Shown here: piece after piece, positions 46,216 to 57,186 of the stretch | Layout of the letters: each line of letters opens with the position of its first letter | Position numbering within the stretch: position 1 is the stretch's first letter | Assembly: GCF_000499845.2 (NCBI RefSeq) | Contig: NC_023755.2 | Coordinates: 35,600,023-35,664,022 of the forward strand | Direction of reading: 5' to 3' | Origin: Phaseolus vulgaris | Lineage: Eukaryota; Streptophyta; Magnoliopsida; Fabales; Fabaceae | DNA: 64,000 nt | Translations under genes and position numbers: made by a program | The notes under the pieces: model-generated | What the model was told of the DNA's origin: nothing | Seen by the model: only the letters and a program-made list of their open reading frames with translations | The model's database searches: none

Positions 46216-48737
46216 TCATATGCAGTAAGTTGGAACACTGGTGGGTCGATACACAAAGGTCCTGACATTGTGTGAATATCCTGATGGGTGATTGTAACTG
46301 AATTTGACTCCCAAACTGCCCTCACCAAGTTGAGTGCATTGCTCATGGAAACTACTGATTGGTCGAGCTAGACATGCGTCCCAACGATCACTCTCCGGCA
46401 TTGTCTCGGCCACTGTGTATATCCCCTTGGCATCTGTGAATGCCTGATAGTTTAGAACTTCTCCAGACCTGGTGATGCAAAGGACAGCAACCTCAGCACC
46501 TACATTAGAGCACTAAAGTCAATTATCTTTTGTTAAGAAAAGGAGATAATAGTCTAACAGTATGTTAGAATAAGTTAAAATTGATATATGGAAATTGCAT
46601 TGTGATTTGTGAGTTGCAGCAAGATTTTCAAATGCACTAGTAAATGGAATCCTGTGTGAATCAGCATCGATCACGTTGCAAGATTAAATACTCCTGAGTG
46701 ATCGATAGTTATGTAGTACCGTTAGAAAATGGTGAAAAGAACACCCATAAGAAAGGGAAATAGAACATGAAACTGTAAGCTTCCAAGCAATGGGAGGAAT
46801 ATGCATGAATATACTTCAGTTTCATAGCAATTGTAAAGGATGGCAAGATGAGAGCAGTGACATCTCCTTCGTTCAGTTTTTTTGTACGATTGCTAACTTT
46901 CGAAATGTGAAAGAATGAATGATATGAAAGTTGAAACTATGAATCATCACCAAAATGGTAAAATCTGAAAATGGGATTACTTAAAAAACCAGACACAAAA
47001 GAATAAGAAAGAGGGTTTGTATCTGATAGAGACAACATTAAATTAGGTTGCACAGAACCAACATTAAATGTTGTCAGAAGTTTATTAGAATAACAACCAT
47101 GAGGTATCGGTGGCATAAAAAAGGATCTTGAGGATAAAAATAACGAATTTTAGATAATCAAACTTTTGAAACTGAGAACTATCAGCCAATTGAGAGGTTT
47201 TCACCCAGACAAGTATCAAACCCTTCTAGAGACACATATCTTCTACAAAAACATAAAAAGACAGCTAGGAGTTTATTCTTACAAGTTTGGTCTTCTTTAC
47301 CCTAAAATACTCCAAGGACAGCAATACTAATTCTCTCATGGAGGCACTAACAAGGACTCCAGGAATTTAGTCGAACACCCTCCATCTCTTATATCTCTCT
47401 TAACCAAAATCTTTTGAATAACACTTGAAACTACTTGTGAACAAAAATGTTAGGGAGTAAAATATGGTTATCATAGAAAATGTATGGCAAAGAGATGTTC
47501 AATTATTTTTTTGAGCTTTAGTTTGAGACACGCTGATAGCAACCTAATAAAGGAAGGTGGTCATAAGATAAATAATGTCAAGGAGCTTTGAACATACAAG
47601 ATATCCACAAGCATAAATCAACTAACACAATACATGAAACGATGAAAGGGTAAGAAAGAAAAATAGAAATCTTCACAATGATTAGACAATAATAGTCATT
47701 GATACAAATAAACTTCAAGAAATGGAAAGGCAAAGTGAGCAGAATGAAGAGAATGTCATGAAACATCTTACTCAACTAGTCATACTATCATGGAAAAATC
47801 CATATATCCGACTGGATTAGGAACACAAATATTCCAGATATCAAATTCTACTTGGGATTGAAGAAAGAAAAATAATTTCACTCCCAGCAGAGGCTAATCG
47901 GATAATGCATTCTTATTCTTATGAATATCTGCAAATACTTTGATCAAACCAATCAGGGTCATCTCATTCTCCTTCTGTTGATTAGTAAAAAAAAATACAA
48001 ACAAACAATTCATCAATCATTGTCATCATCATCCTCAAATGTCAACATTCTGAAAACATCTTCCTTGTTCCATTCCATCCAATGTGTCACCAGGCCTAAC
48101 TGGCTAATAAGGACTAAACAATACAGTGCACAGTCTATGCATGGTTTCAAAAAAACAGTATCCGTAACCAAAATTTTGACTGCAACTATAAGGTTTTTGG
48201 GTCAGCCGTTACTGCAATTGTATCCATATTTGTCCGCAATTTCCTACAATATCAAATATCACAACAAAACTTCAACTGCTACCGCAATTTGAAACCTTGG
48301 TATTCTTTTGCTATGACAAATTTACTCAACAGGGTCAAACAACCAGAAAATCAAGCAAAATATTTGAAGGGCTAAACGGTTAAAACGCTAACAAATAACC
48401 ACACCACTGATAACAACATGCACAGCTCAAATTTTCAACCCAGTTAAACAATCGGTGGAGAGTGATATGGCTAATTTACAACAGCAAAAAGCAAACAACT
48501 TTCATCAAAAAAGGAAAACACCATCTTAGAAACTCGATCAAAACGACAAAAAATTGAAACAAAACGCCTATTGAAGAGAGCGAGAGGAAAACCTTCAACC
48601 ACATGGTCTTCAGGTCCAAGAGAAGAATCCCCACAAACATCACAAACAACTCTTCCATGGATTTCACCAGTCCAAGCACTCACACCCACAACAAAAAGCA
48701 AAAGAATCAAACCCATCACTGTCTTCTGTTTTTCCAT
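46216..48737 (-). CDS. Pollen Ole e 1-like secreted protein
   Basis: Two exons on the minus strand, 48593-48737 and 46216-46499, give 429 nt and 142 aa. The splice borders are GAAG/GTTTTC and TGTAG/GTGC. Start is the ATG at 48735-48737 (MEKQKTVMG). Residues 1-22 form a signal peptide (VMGLILLLFVVGVSA). Then GEIHGRVVCDVCGDSSLGPE opens the Ole e 1 domain (PF01190), followed by GAEVAVLC, TDAKGIYTV, DACLARPISSFHEQC and HNVRTFVYRP. Six cysteines besides a penultimate one fit the family's disulfide pattern. Members are secreted to the cell wall or apoplast; their biochemical role is not well settled. The gene converges on LIP2p, with the PMD pseudogene between them. Confidence 0.87.
46500..48592 (-). 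other. 2.1-kb intron of the Ole e 1-like gene
   Basis: A long intron for this small family gene. No coding domain or clear mobile-element ends are visible inside it. Open frames at 47578-47775 and 47921-48292 have no recognisable domain. Confidence 0.65.
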
Positions 48738-49590
48738 GGTTGGGATTGAGAAAAACAACAAAAAATGGCACCTTTCTCAGAGAACTCTGTTTTTTAGTTT
48801 GTGGGTAGTTTTCTTTTAACTCTAAACAGTGCATTGATATTCCACCGACACAATAGGTGAACACTAGTGTAGCTTGCATTAGTTTTTTTTTAATTATCTG
48901 TTTGTATTTTTCATTTGAAATTAAGATGATTCTTTTATCAATAATAATATAAATAAATATTTAATTTATATTTATAGATTTAATTTTTATGTTGTTTGTA
49001 GATTTAATTTTTTTGTTTTTTTCATTTAAAAAAAAAAAAATTAAATATTTTTAATTTACTATTTTTTTTGTGAAATTTATTTTTTTATTTTTTTATTATA
49101 TTTTTAAATATTTTAAATATTAAAAATATTTATTTGTTTAATGCATTTAAAATATTTTTTTTTTTCACTTTTGAAACCGTGTAGATAGATAAATAAAAAC
49201 AAAAGATATTTAATAGAAAATTAAAAAGAAAAAGATAAATAAGAAAATATAAATATAAATAATATTATATGAGGAATTGAGTATCCTGATATACTCTATT
49301 TACATTTTACAAAACTTATTAAAAGATAGAAGTCTTGACTGATGTAATCTTTCTAACAGAAAATTGAAATTGTGAATACAAATATGACTTTAATAAAACA
49401 AAATTGTAAAAAGTATTGTCACCAAACATAACTTGAGCATAAAGGAAAAGAAAAACTTGAAGTTATATATTGAATTAAATTTTTTCATTATCAAAGATAC
49501 TTTAAAGCAAAATTCATCCATATTAATTATTAGTATTTTTTAAAAAATACTAAAAGTTATATATTATCACTTTCATCTTAAAAAAAATAT
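48738..49590. other. 5' flank of the Ole e 1-like gene and AT-rich DNA
   Basis: It should contain the minus-strand promoter. From 48880 on it is A/T low complexity. No other feature. Confidence 0.45.
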
Positions 49591-49594
49591 TTAA

Positions 49595-50030
49595 TATTAC
49601 AAGAAAATTAATAAATAAAAATTAAATATAGAATTAAAATAATTTATTACTATTTAACTTAATTGGAGAACATGTTATAAACTAAAAAAATTATTAGTTT
49701 CTAAAATAGTTTTTATTATTAATAAAAATTTATAAAATAATTTTAAATTTGTATATAATCAAAATTTTAATTATTTATTACTTTATATTCTAAAATAAAG
49801 TAGTATCTATTAGTCTTTTATAGATTAATTTATAAATATGAGTAGATAAAACCTTGGTAGCTAATTTAAATACCAATTTATAAATTATTTTATAAACTTT
49901 TATTAATAATAAAAATTACTTTAGATATCAATAATTTTGTATTTTTTAAAATAGTATATAATTTATTAATATAATGATTAATTATTGTGGGTATCTTTGA
50001 TTATTATTTAATGAAATTTTTAGTATAAAT
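49595..50030. mobile_element. Strongly decayed CACTA-type foldback MITE
   Basis: ATTACAAGAAAATTAATAAA at the left resembles the family start. The interior shows the mirrored TTTCTAAAATAGTTTTTATT and TTATTAATAATAAAAATTAC blocks. The right end is GAAATTTTTAGTATAAATTT. The ends are too eroded to fix borders. Confidence 0.45.
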
Positions 50031-51717
50031 TTAAGATTTTAAATTCCTTATATTAGTATTAAAATTTTAAGAAAAGTGAATGAAATTAAACAAAGTTGTT
50101 AGAGTAAAATGTAACATGCATTGTCTTATGCTGATGAAATGTTTTAAACAAAGTATAAATATTTTTTAAGCATCAGATGATAAAAAAATATACAATTAAT
50201 GGAACATAAAGATAATGCAATATATTTATAGTTTTATTATATGTGTACAGTAAAAATTCATGATTACAATTAAGAAAAAAAAGTTTAAAATTATTAAAAA
50301 AAATGAGAAATTTTGATGGAATCGTTACCCTTTAAAACACTGAATATCTTTGGTGATAAAAGAACACTTGAATATATCCATATTATTATCTTATTTGTAG
50401 TTTTAAGCAGGAAAATGTTAAAGACACCATTACATGTTTAATAATATAAATATATTCTTTTAATATAATTTGTTTTTTCAAATTCTTATTTAACTAAAAG
50501 AATATTATGTGATGTCTTTTAATTATAATAGAAACAAATTAAGGATTTTCAATAAAGGATTAAACAAGAATTTCACCACCTACCATTTTACGGGCTTCTG
50601 TTATCGTTATCCTCTTACCAATTAACCAAATTTCTTAGGCAAATAATTCCTCCACCATATCAATTTCAAAATACACCAACCTGATATTAAAATGACAAAA
50701 ATATTCTTTCAAAATGACAAAAATAATCTAAAAAAATGGTGTAAATAAAAATTACTTCCGAAACTTTTAATCCAGAAATATTTCAGATTTAGATATCCGA
50801 AACACATTTTTAAATTCCAGAATTTTTTATCCAAAATGTATTTTTGATTTTTTCTTTTCAGATTTTTTTATCCGTAATTTTTTATTTTTGAATTATTTTT
50901 ACTATTCTAAATTTTTAGATTCAAAATAAGAGTAATTTTAGAAATTTTGAAAAATAATAGGATGTAGGTTCAAATTGATATGGTGGAGGAAGAAATTGCC
51001 AATTTCTTTACATTCAGACACGAGGCAGGAATTATCAGCATTAATATCTTAAGATATTTTGAGAAAGTATTCACTTTTTGTTTTAATATATTATTGTGAA
51101 TTATAACATTATTGAGAATATTATTTTGACTGTTGAAAAAATTGTATTTTTTCTACACAGATTAGAATTGTTAAACAAAAAAAAACGATAATAATATATA
51201 TAATTTAAAAAAGTCATTTAATAACGATTAATTTAAAGATAAAAAGTAATTAATCATTATAATAATTAATTTAACTAAAAATTTATTGATATTTAAAATA
51301 ATTTTTATTATTAATAGCAAGATTTTAATTATTAACTATTTAAATTTTAAAAACGTTTTAATTATTACTTTATATTCTAAAAACTATATATAAAGACGGA
51401 ATATTGTATCGTTTTCATGGTTTTTGGATGTTTGAAACAATACTTTTGTTTCGAATTGAATGTACAGGAAAATTAAACAAGAAAACTTTTGAGTTTGCTG
51501 AAGAGGTATTGTGCAAGCATATACTTCACCTTCGTATTTACCCAACCGGCGTAAATAGACAAATGATTTTTTTTAAAGAAAACTAGTATTATAAGTTCAA
51601 ATCAATGAACAAATTTTTTGTGTTAAAAAAGTCTCATGATTTTAAAAGGAATAATTAGATATGTGTAAAAGTACGGAGGTATACGTAGCGAAAAAAGGTG
51701 GCAAATAACAATTTCAT
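50031..51717. other. AT-rich intergenic DNA
   Basis: No gene. At 51185-51345 there is a stretch (AAAAAGTAATTAATCATTAT, ATTTAACTAAAAATTTATTG) that looks like half of the same foldback family. At 50745-50900 short phrases around CCGAAACACATTTTTAAATT and TCAGATTTTTTTATCCG recur. Confidence 0.4.
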
Positions 51718-52086
51718 GACTATTTCTTCCTGCACCTCCATACCTTCTTCTCTCACCTCCATAAATTTCCAAATTTCCAAAAATACCCTTTTATAATATT
51801 TTGAATTACGTAATCTGGAAGTTATTTTTTAAATATGTAATTAGCTTCCTGATTACATAATCCGGAAGCCATTTTTCAGATCCATGATTACTCTCTGGAT
51901 TACATAATCCGGAAGTCTTATTTAACTTCTGGATTATGTAATGCATAAGTCTTTTTTCAAATGAGTTTCCGGATTATATAATCCGGAAACTAATCTATGG
52001 GGGTGACACAAGAAGGATAAAAATGTATTTTCAAATTGTGTATGGAGGTGGCAGAAGAAGATATGGAGGTGCAGGAAGAAACAGTC
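51718..52086. mobile_element. Mutator-type MITE 1 upstream of HDA8
   Basis: 369 bp bounded by inverted repeats of about 47 bp. The left end is GACTATTTCTTCCTGCACCT, then CCATACCTTCTTCT. The reverse complement of the right end is GACTGTTTCTTCCTGCACCT, then CCATATCTTCTTCT. A perfect 9-bp target duplication CAATTTCAT flanks it (51709-51717 and 52087-52095), which points to the Mutator superfamily. The interior is made of repeated and inverted GATTACATAATCCGGAAG-like units. It encodes nothing. Confidence 0.92.
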
Positions 52087-52110
52087 CAATTTCATATAAA
52101 GATAACGAGT

Positions 52111-52690
52111 GTGCAGTTTCTTCTTGCACTCTTACATTTTTCTTCCTGCACCCCCACAATTTTTAAATCCTAAAATTGACTTTTACCTTTTATTTGAAAT
52201 TAGAATTTGGGAGTATGCTACGGATTCATCAATCCGAAAGTGAATCATGTTGTTTTCTGGATGAAAGGGTGTTCCAGAAGTAAAGTTTGCATAAATTATT
52301 GATTTCTTGATTGTTAAATCTAGAAGTCAAATTTCTATTACGGATTAGTGGATTTGGAATGATTTTTTTCAAGTATGTATTTTTGAATCCATAATCCATA
52401 TTTTGAATTATGGATTGACGTATTCGGAATGGTTTTTTCAATTATGAATTTATGCATTTTTTTATTTTGGATTAACACTGTCATTCACGTACTATCGGAA
52501 ACACCAATCTAGGAGGTTACCGGACGTGTCAATCTGAAACTTTACCAGAAGCGCCAATCCAAAAATTTATCGGGTTTCATAATCCGGAATGCAAAAAAAT
52601 AAATATATAGTTTTATATAGGGATAGTTTTGTCTTTGCACAATATTGTGGGTGCAGAAAGAAAAATGTAGCGGTGCAAGAAGAAACTTCC
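52111..52690. mobile_element. Mutator-type MITE 2, next to the HDA8 start
   Basis: 580 bp. The left end reads TGCAGTTTCTTCTTGCAC, then TTACATTTTTCTTCCTGCAC. The right end in reverse complement reads GGAAGTTTCTTCTTGCAC, then CTACATTTTTCTTTCTGCAC. Target duplications are TAACGAGT (52103-52110 and 52691-52698), 8 perfect bases, or 9 with one mismatch. The ends resemble those of MITE 1, so the two belong to one wider family. The right end is 155 bp before the HDA8 ATG. The interior has ATCCGGAATG-like short repeats. Confidence 0.88.
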
Positions 52691-52845
52691 TAACGAGTAA
52701 CAGAAGGAAAGAGGCCCAGACGAGGTCCAGTGGGTTTAATTTTTGTGACAAATGCAAGTACTCGGTAGCCCACTTGGGCATTCATGAATTCTGTTGTTGC
52801 GAGTGTGAAGAAGGAGAGAGAAGCGAGAAGGAAGGAGGGTGCAGC

Positions 52846-55800
52846 ATGGGTGATGATGCAGATGCAGTTGCAGGTGTGAAAATTGACGTATTCTGGGACG
52901 AAGGAATGGTGAAGCACGACACTGGAATTGGTGTATTTGACACGGGAATGGAAGTAGGGTTCTTAGAGGTATTGGAGAAGCACCCTGAAAACTCAGACAG
53001 AGTTCGGAACATGGTGTCTATCCTCAAAAAGGGTCCAATCTCTCCTTACATTTCTTGGAACTCTGGTAGATCCGCTCTCGTCTCTGAGCTTCTTTCCTTT
53101 CACACTCCTGGTACTCTTTTCTTTTTCCATCACCATCATTATTCTCTGTATTCACATATCATTTTGGTAATAAATTAAGTTTGAATTGTTATAGTTTTGA
53201 AGTTAATAGAGTTTGAGGTTAATTTTACTTATAACTGGATTAAAAAAAAGTCAAATTTATTGACCCAAGGTTTAATAAAAAATGAAAGTTGGTTTAGATG
53301 GTGTAACTAAAATCCAAACACAATTTTAGAAACAAAATTTAGGGCTTAGGTTTGGGATTATAACTGTGTTTTTTTATTTGTTAAACTAGTATTCTATTTA
53401 TTGTAACTGTGCAAATATATATATCGAGCAAATATTTTTTTAGTCAATAGTTATTTGTTTATGTAAATTAAAATAATTTTATTATAATTTTCAGTAAATT
53501 AAATTAATATAAAAATATGTTTAAATTCAAAGATGGTAGGATTTGTTAGAGGGGGTTTAAATAATAGGTAAGTCTCTGACTTATTGATGAACAGGTTCCA
53601 AACTAATTTTCTTTTTATTTAGGTATTTGATCATGTAATTTTTTTAAATCGGTTCTCTAAATTTTTTTAACCTGCCACATTTTGTCATTTTGTAGTGGTT
53701 TTAAGTGGTCAAAAAGTAATTTTAGAAACCTATTTTTCTTTTCAGTTTGGAGACCCAATTGACAAACAAAATAGATATAGGACTTATTTAAAAATTACAG
53801 ATGTTTAAGGACCTACTGCGTAATTAAACCTTATTAGAATTTAAAATAAAACAGGATCAAATATAAATTTAAAAATAAAACATACTTATTATAGCAATAA
53901 ATAATTCAGATAATTTAATTTAAAATTTAAAAAATGATAATTGTTATAATTTAAAATAAATAAATAAATTGTAAAATTTTAGAACAAACAATTTCAATTT
54001 CATATATTCTGGGCGTAAGTTACTGTGTATATCAAGAGAACAGAGAAAAGACAACACATAAAGTGAGTTAAGAGAATAAGAGAAAGCTGAGAAAGTTAAT
54101 TTACACAGTAAGAAGAATAAAGAGTTGCCCTCTCTAAAATTAGTACTCCAAGTTAAAATATAGAAATAGAGATATATAATTGTTTTGAAGATAATTTGGG
54201 CATTGATGTGAAATGCATTGAAATGGTTTTCAAATGTTGTAAATCATTATGCATCAAGAGAGCAAAGAGAACACCTAAAGTGAGTTAATTAAGAGAATGA
54301 GAAAATAAGAGTTATACTTTCTAAAATTAGTAACATATATTATATTGGAGTTGGAGATAATTTGGGGATTGGTATGATATGGTTTGAAATGCTGTAATTT
54401 CCTAGGATACGTAAATGAACTCTTAGAAGCTGACAAAGAAGGGGGGAAGGTGCTTTGTGCTGGGACATTCTTGAACCCTGGATCATGGGATGCTGCACTT
54501 CTTGCTGCTGGTACTACACTTTCTGCAATGAAGCATTTACTGGATGGCCATGGAAAAGTTGCTTATGCCTTGGTTAGGCCCCCTGGTCACCATGCTCAGC
54601 CTTCTCAGGCTGATGGCTACTGTTTCCTTAACAATGCAGGTCTAGCAGTGCAATTGGCTTTAGATTCTGGGTGCAAGAAGGTTGCAGTTATAGATATTGA
54701 TGTTCATTATGGAAATGGCACAGCTGAGGGGTTTTATAGATCTAATAAGGTTCTTACCATCTCTCTTCATATGAATCATGGATCATGGGGTCCATCTCAT
54801 CCCCAAAGTGGATCGGTTGATGAGCTAGGTGAAGGAGAAGGTTATGGCTATAACTTGAACATACCTCTACCAAATGGAACTGGGGACAAGGGATATATAT
54901 GTGCCTTCAATGAGTTGGTTGTTCCATCAATCCAAAAGTTTGGACCTGATATGATAGTTTTGGTTGCTGGACAAGACTCCAGTGCAGTAAGTTATGATTT
55001 TCTTCTGTACCCAATTAATATTTATTGCCAAGTTTACATAAACTTGATTTCAACCTCAAAGATAAATCAAAACCTGATAAGATAATGGCAGTGGCACGTG
55101 ACTTTCAACCCTAGTTTTTTAACCACGATATGAAAACTTAGATAGTACAGTAGAACGAAACAGATAAAATGAGTGTAGAAACAAGTTTGTGTTTGATACC
55201 CTCATCAGTCCACCTAATGTTTTACTGAATTTTGAAATATGATACCCTCCAAAAATACCAAGACGATGTATTAAACTTGCCCTGGTCAAGTCACTATAAT
55301 CTGTTAGTGTTAATATGAATCCCAAGAGTATATCATGTTTCAGTAAGTGGTTATTCCACAGAAGCAAATCTGTCAATAACTTTATGTTCTCTTTGTTTTC
55401 AAAACATTACATGTGAGTTTCTTCATGATTTATTTAATAAATCGTAGCTCTAATGTGAGGGTGATTAATTGATTATATGAAAAAGACATTAGCTCTGGTG
55501 TTTAGTTTTTTAATTAACTGTTATGAACATTTTGACCAGGGTATCCTCACACTCATTGCAGTGAGAATAATCCCTTGGACAAATGGACAATGTTAACTAG
55601 GCGGTATTTCCAAATTCCTCCTACAGTTGCCTTCTTCTCGTGGACTTCAAGTTTTCTGATAAATTACAGTATGTCATAACTTATAAATAATCAAACAGTC
55701 CATCTCCTTTCAATCACTCAAAGATCGTTTGCATGTCACTTATAAATAATCAGCATACTGTGATTAGTAGTTGCAAGTTTATTACACTAATTTTCATGAT

Positions 55801-56403
55801 CCACATTCTTTGTTGCATTGGATTAATCACCTCACTTGTTTGTTCTAAAGGTTACAACAAGTGCATTGTTTCCACCTCAAGTCCGTATCACCGCATTCGA
55901 GATATTATCTGTTATCAAGTTCAGAGTTTTGTGATAGAGTTCTAAACTCCAAAACAAATAATACTTCAGATGCGGTAGTTTAAGCGGATTTGAGGTTGAA
56001 ACAGTAGTTTTATGTGGCTATGTTGTAATGTAGAATCCAAGTTGCAGTTTTGAAAAAAATGAGTTTTACTTATGTTATAACCTGGTGTGGTGTGCCTCAG
56101 TTTGATCCCAATGGAAGACAATGCTTAACAATGGAAGGCTATAGAGAAATTGGACGGATTGTTCATGTTCTTGCGAAAAGTCAGAGCGATGGGCGCCTTC
56201 TAATTGTGCAGGAAGGTGGATATCATATCACATATTCTGCATATTGTTTACATGCAACACTTGAGGGGGTTCTCAACCTTCCGATCACTCTACTATCAGA
56301 TCCTCTAGGTGGGTACCCAGAGGACGAGACATTTTCAGTCAAAGTTATAGAATCCATTAAGAATTATCAAAAAGATAAAGTGCCCTTCTGGAGAAACTCC
56401 TAA
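52846..56403 (+). CDS. HDA8: Histone deacetylase, HDA8 type
   Basis: Exons 52846-53110, 54406-54986 and 56101-56403 give 1149 nt and 382 aa, close to the usual length for plant HDA8. The start is ATGGGTGATGATGCAG; frames reaching further upstream only use non-ATG codons inside the adjacent MITE. Motifs are KHPENSDRVRNM near the N-terminus, RPPGHHAQPSQADGYCFLNN at about 146-165 with the paired histidines, VIDIDVHYGNGTAEGF at about 185-200 with zinc-binding Asp and His, VLVAGQDSSA/FDPNGR split by intron 2, and EGGYHITYSAYC with the catalytic-site tyrosine. HDA8 belongs to the RPD3/HDA1 zinc-dependent superfamily (class II-like in plants). It removes acetyl groups from lysines; its targets are poorly known. 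Confidence 0.92.
54010..54400 (+). repeat. Diverged direct duplication in intron 1 of HDA8
   Basis: Phrases in order at 54028-54225 (ATATCAAGAGAACAGAGAAA, AAAGTGAGTTAAGAGAATAA, CTCTCTAAAATTAGTA, GATAATTTGGGCATTG) recur at 54249-54380 (ATGCATCAAGAGAGCAAAGA, AAAGTGAGTTAATTAAGAGA, CTTTCTAAAATTAGTA, GATAATTTGGGGATTG). The second copy leads directly into the exon 2 acceptor at 54405. Confidence 0.75.
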
Positions 56404-56818
56404 GATACTTCCTCCAGGAGTATGAGAGATTCACCTCCAAATTTCGTTTACCCAACTCAATCCAATTATATTTCTGCAAATTGAGTTGGATTTATTTTGT
56501 CTAACTCAATTATTCTGCTTCAGCACAATATACATATTATAGCAATAATGAAATGATTATTAGTATTATATTTTACATGTATTAGGCCATTGTTGTGACA
56601 TTCAACCATTGAACTCACTTTTTAAGTAATTCCTTGTTTTTCAATTCTAGGAAAAGAAATTCATTTTCTTAATTTTAAATTACCTATATATATTGTTATA
56701 ATCCATTTACTCAGCTATTCAATTCAACTTAATTAAATCCAATCCAACTCAATTTAATTATGTTTCGTTTAGTCTTAAGTTAGACCAAACTTGATTCGAT
56801 GTGTACGACGAGGATATG
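56404..56818. other. 3' flank of HDA8
   Basis: It contains the probable 3' UTR. Short TCCAACTCAA-like phrases recur at about 56454, 56485 and 56740, without clear element borders. Confidence 0.45.
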
Positions 56819-57186
56819 CACTACAAGAAAAATCTAGGAAATAGAAACTAATTTTTAGAGACAAAAGATAATTAGTTACTCTAGTGACTAAATTATAGAT
56901 CATTTTAGAGATTAAAAAAAAATAGTTTCTAAATTAGTTTATATTATTATTAAATGGTTTCTAAATTGATGTTTAAATAACAACCAAGTTTTTTCTAACA
57001 ATTATTTAAATTATAAATTTGGTAGCAAAATCATTGGTTGCTAATTAGATACCAATTTAGAAACCATTTATCAATAATAGAAACTATTTTTTTAATGTTT
57101 AAAATGACATTTAATTTAATTATTATAGCAACTAATTATTTTTTGTCTCTAAAAATTAGTTTTTATTTCATGATTTTCTTGTAGTG
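56819..57186. mobile_element. CACTA-type foldback MITE, copy 3
   Basis: It starts CACTACAAGAAAAATCTAGG and ends ATGATTTTCTTGTAGTG. 368 bp, palindromic over most of its length, with CTAATTTTTAGAGACAAAAG at the left mirrored by TTTTGTCTCTAAAAATTAG at the right. Flanking triplets are ATG and GTG. Of the copies in the window, its ends are the best preserved. It lies about 415 bp past the HDA8 stop. Confidence 0.85.

Noticed and set aside
52645..52845. N-terminal extension of the HDA8 frame upstream of its ATG
   Set aside because: It starts with TTG inside MITE 2 and has no homology to the family. The ATG at 52846 gives the normal length and N-terminus.
56454..56760. Possible inverted-repeat element with TCCAACTCAA phrases
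   Set aside because: The phrases are in mixed orientation and spacing, and neither ends nor target duplication could be defined.
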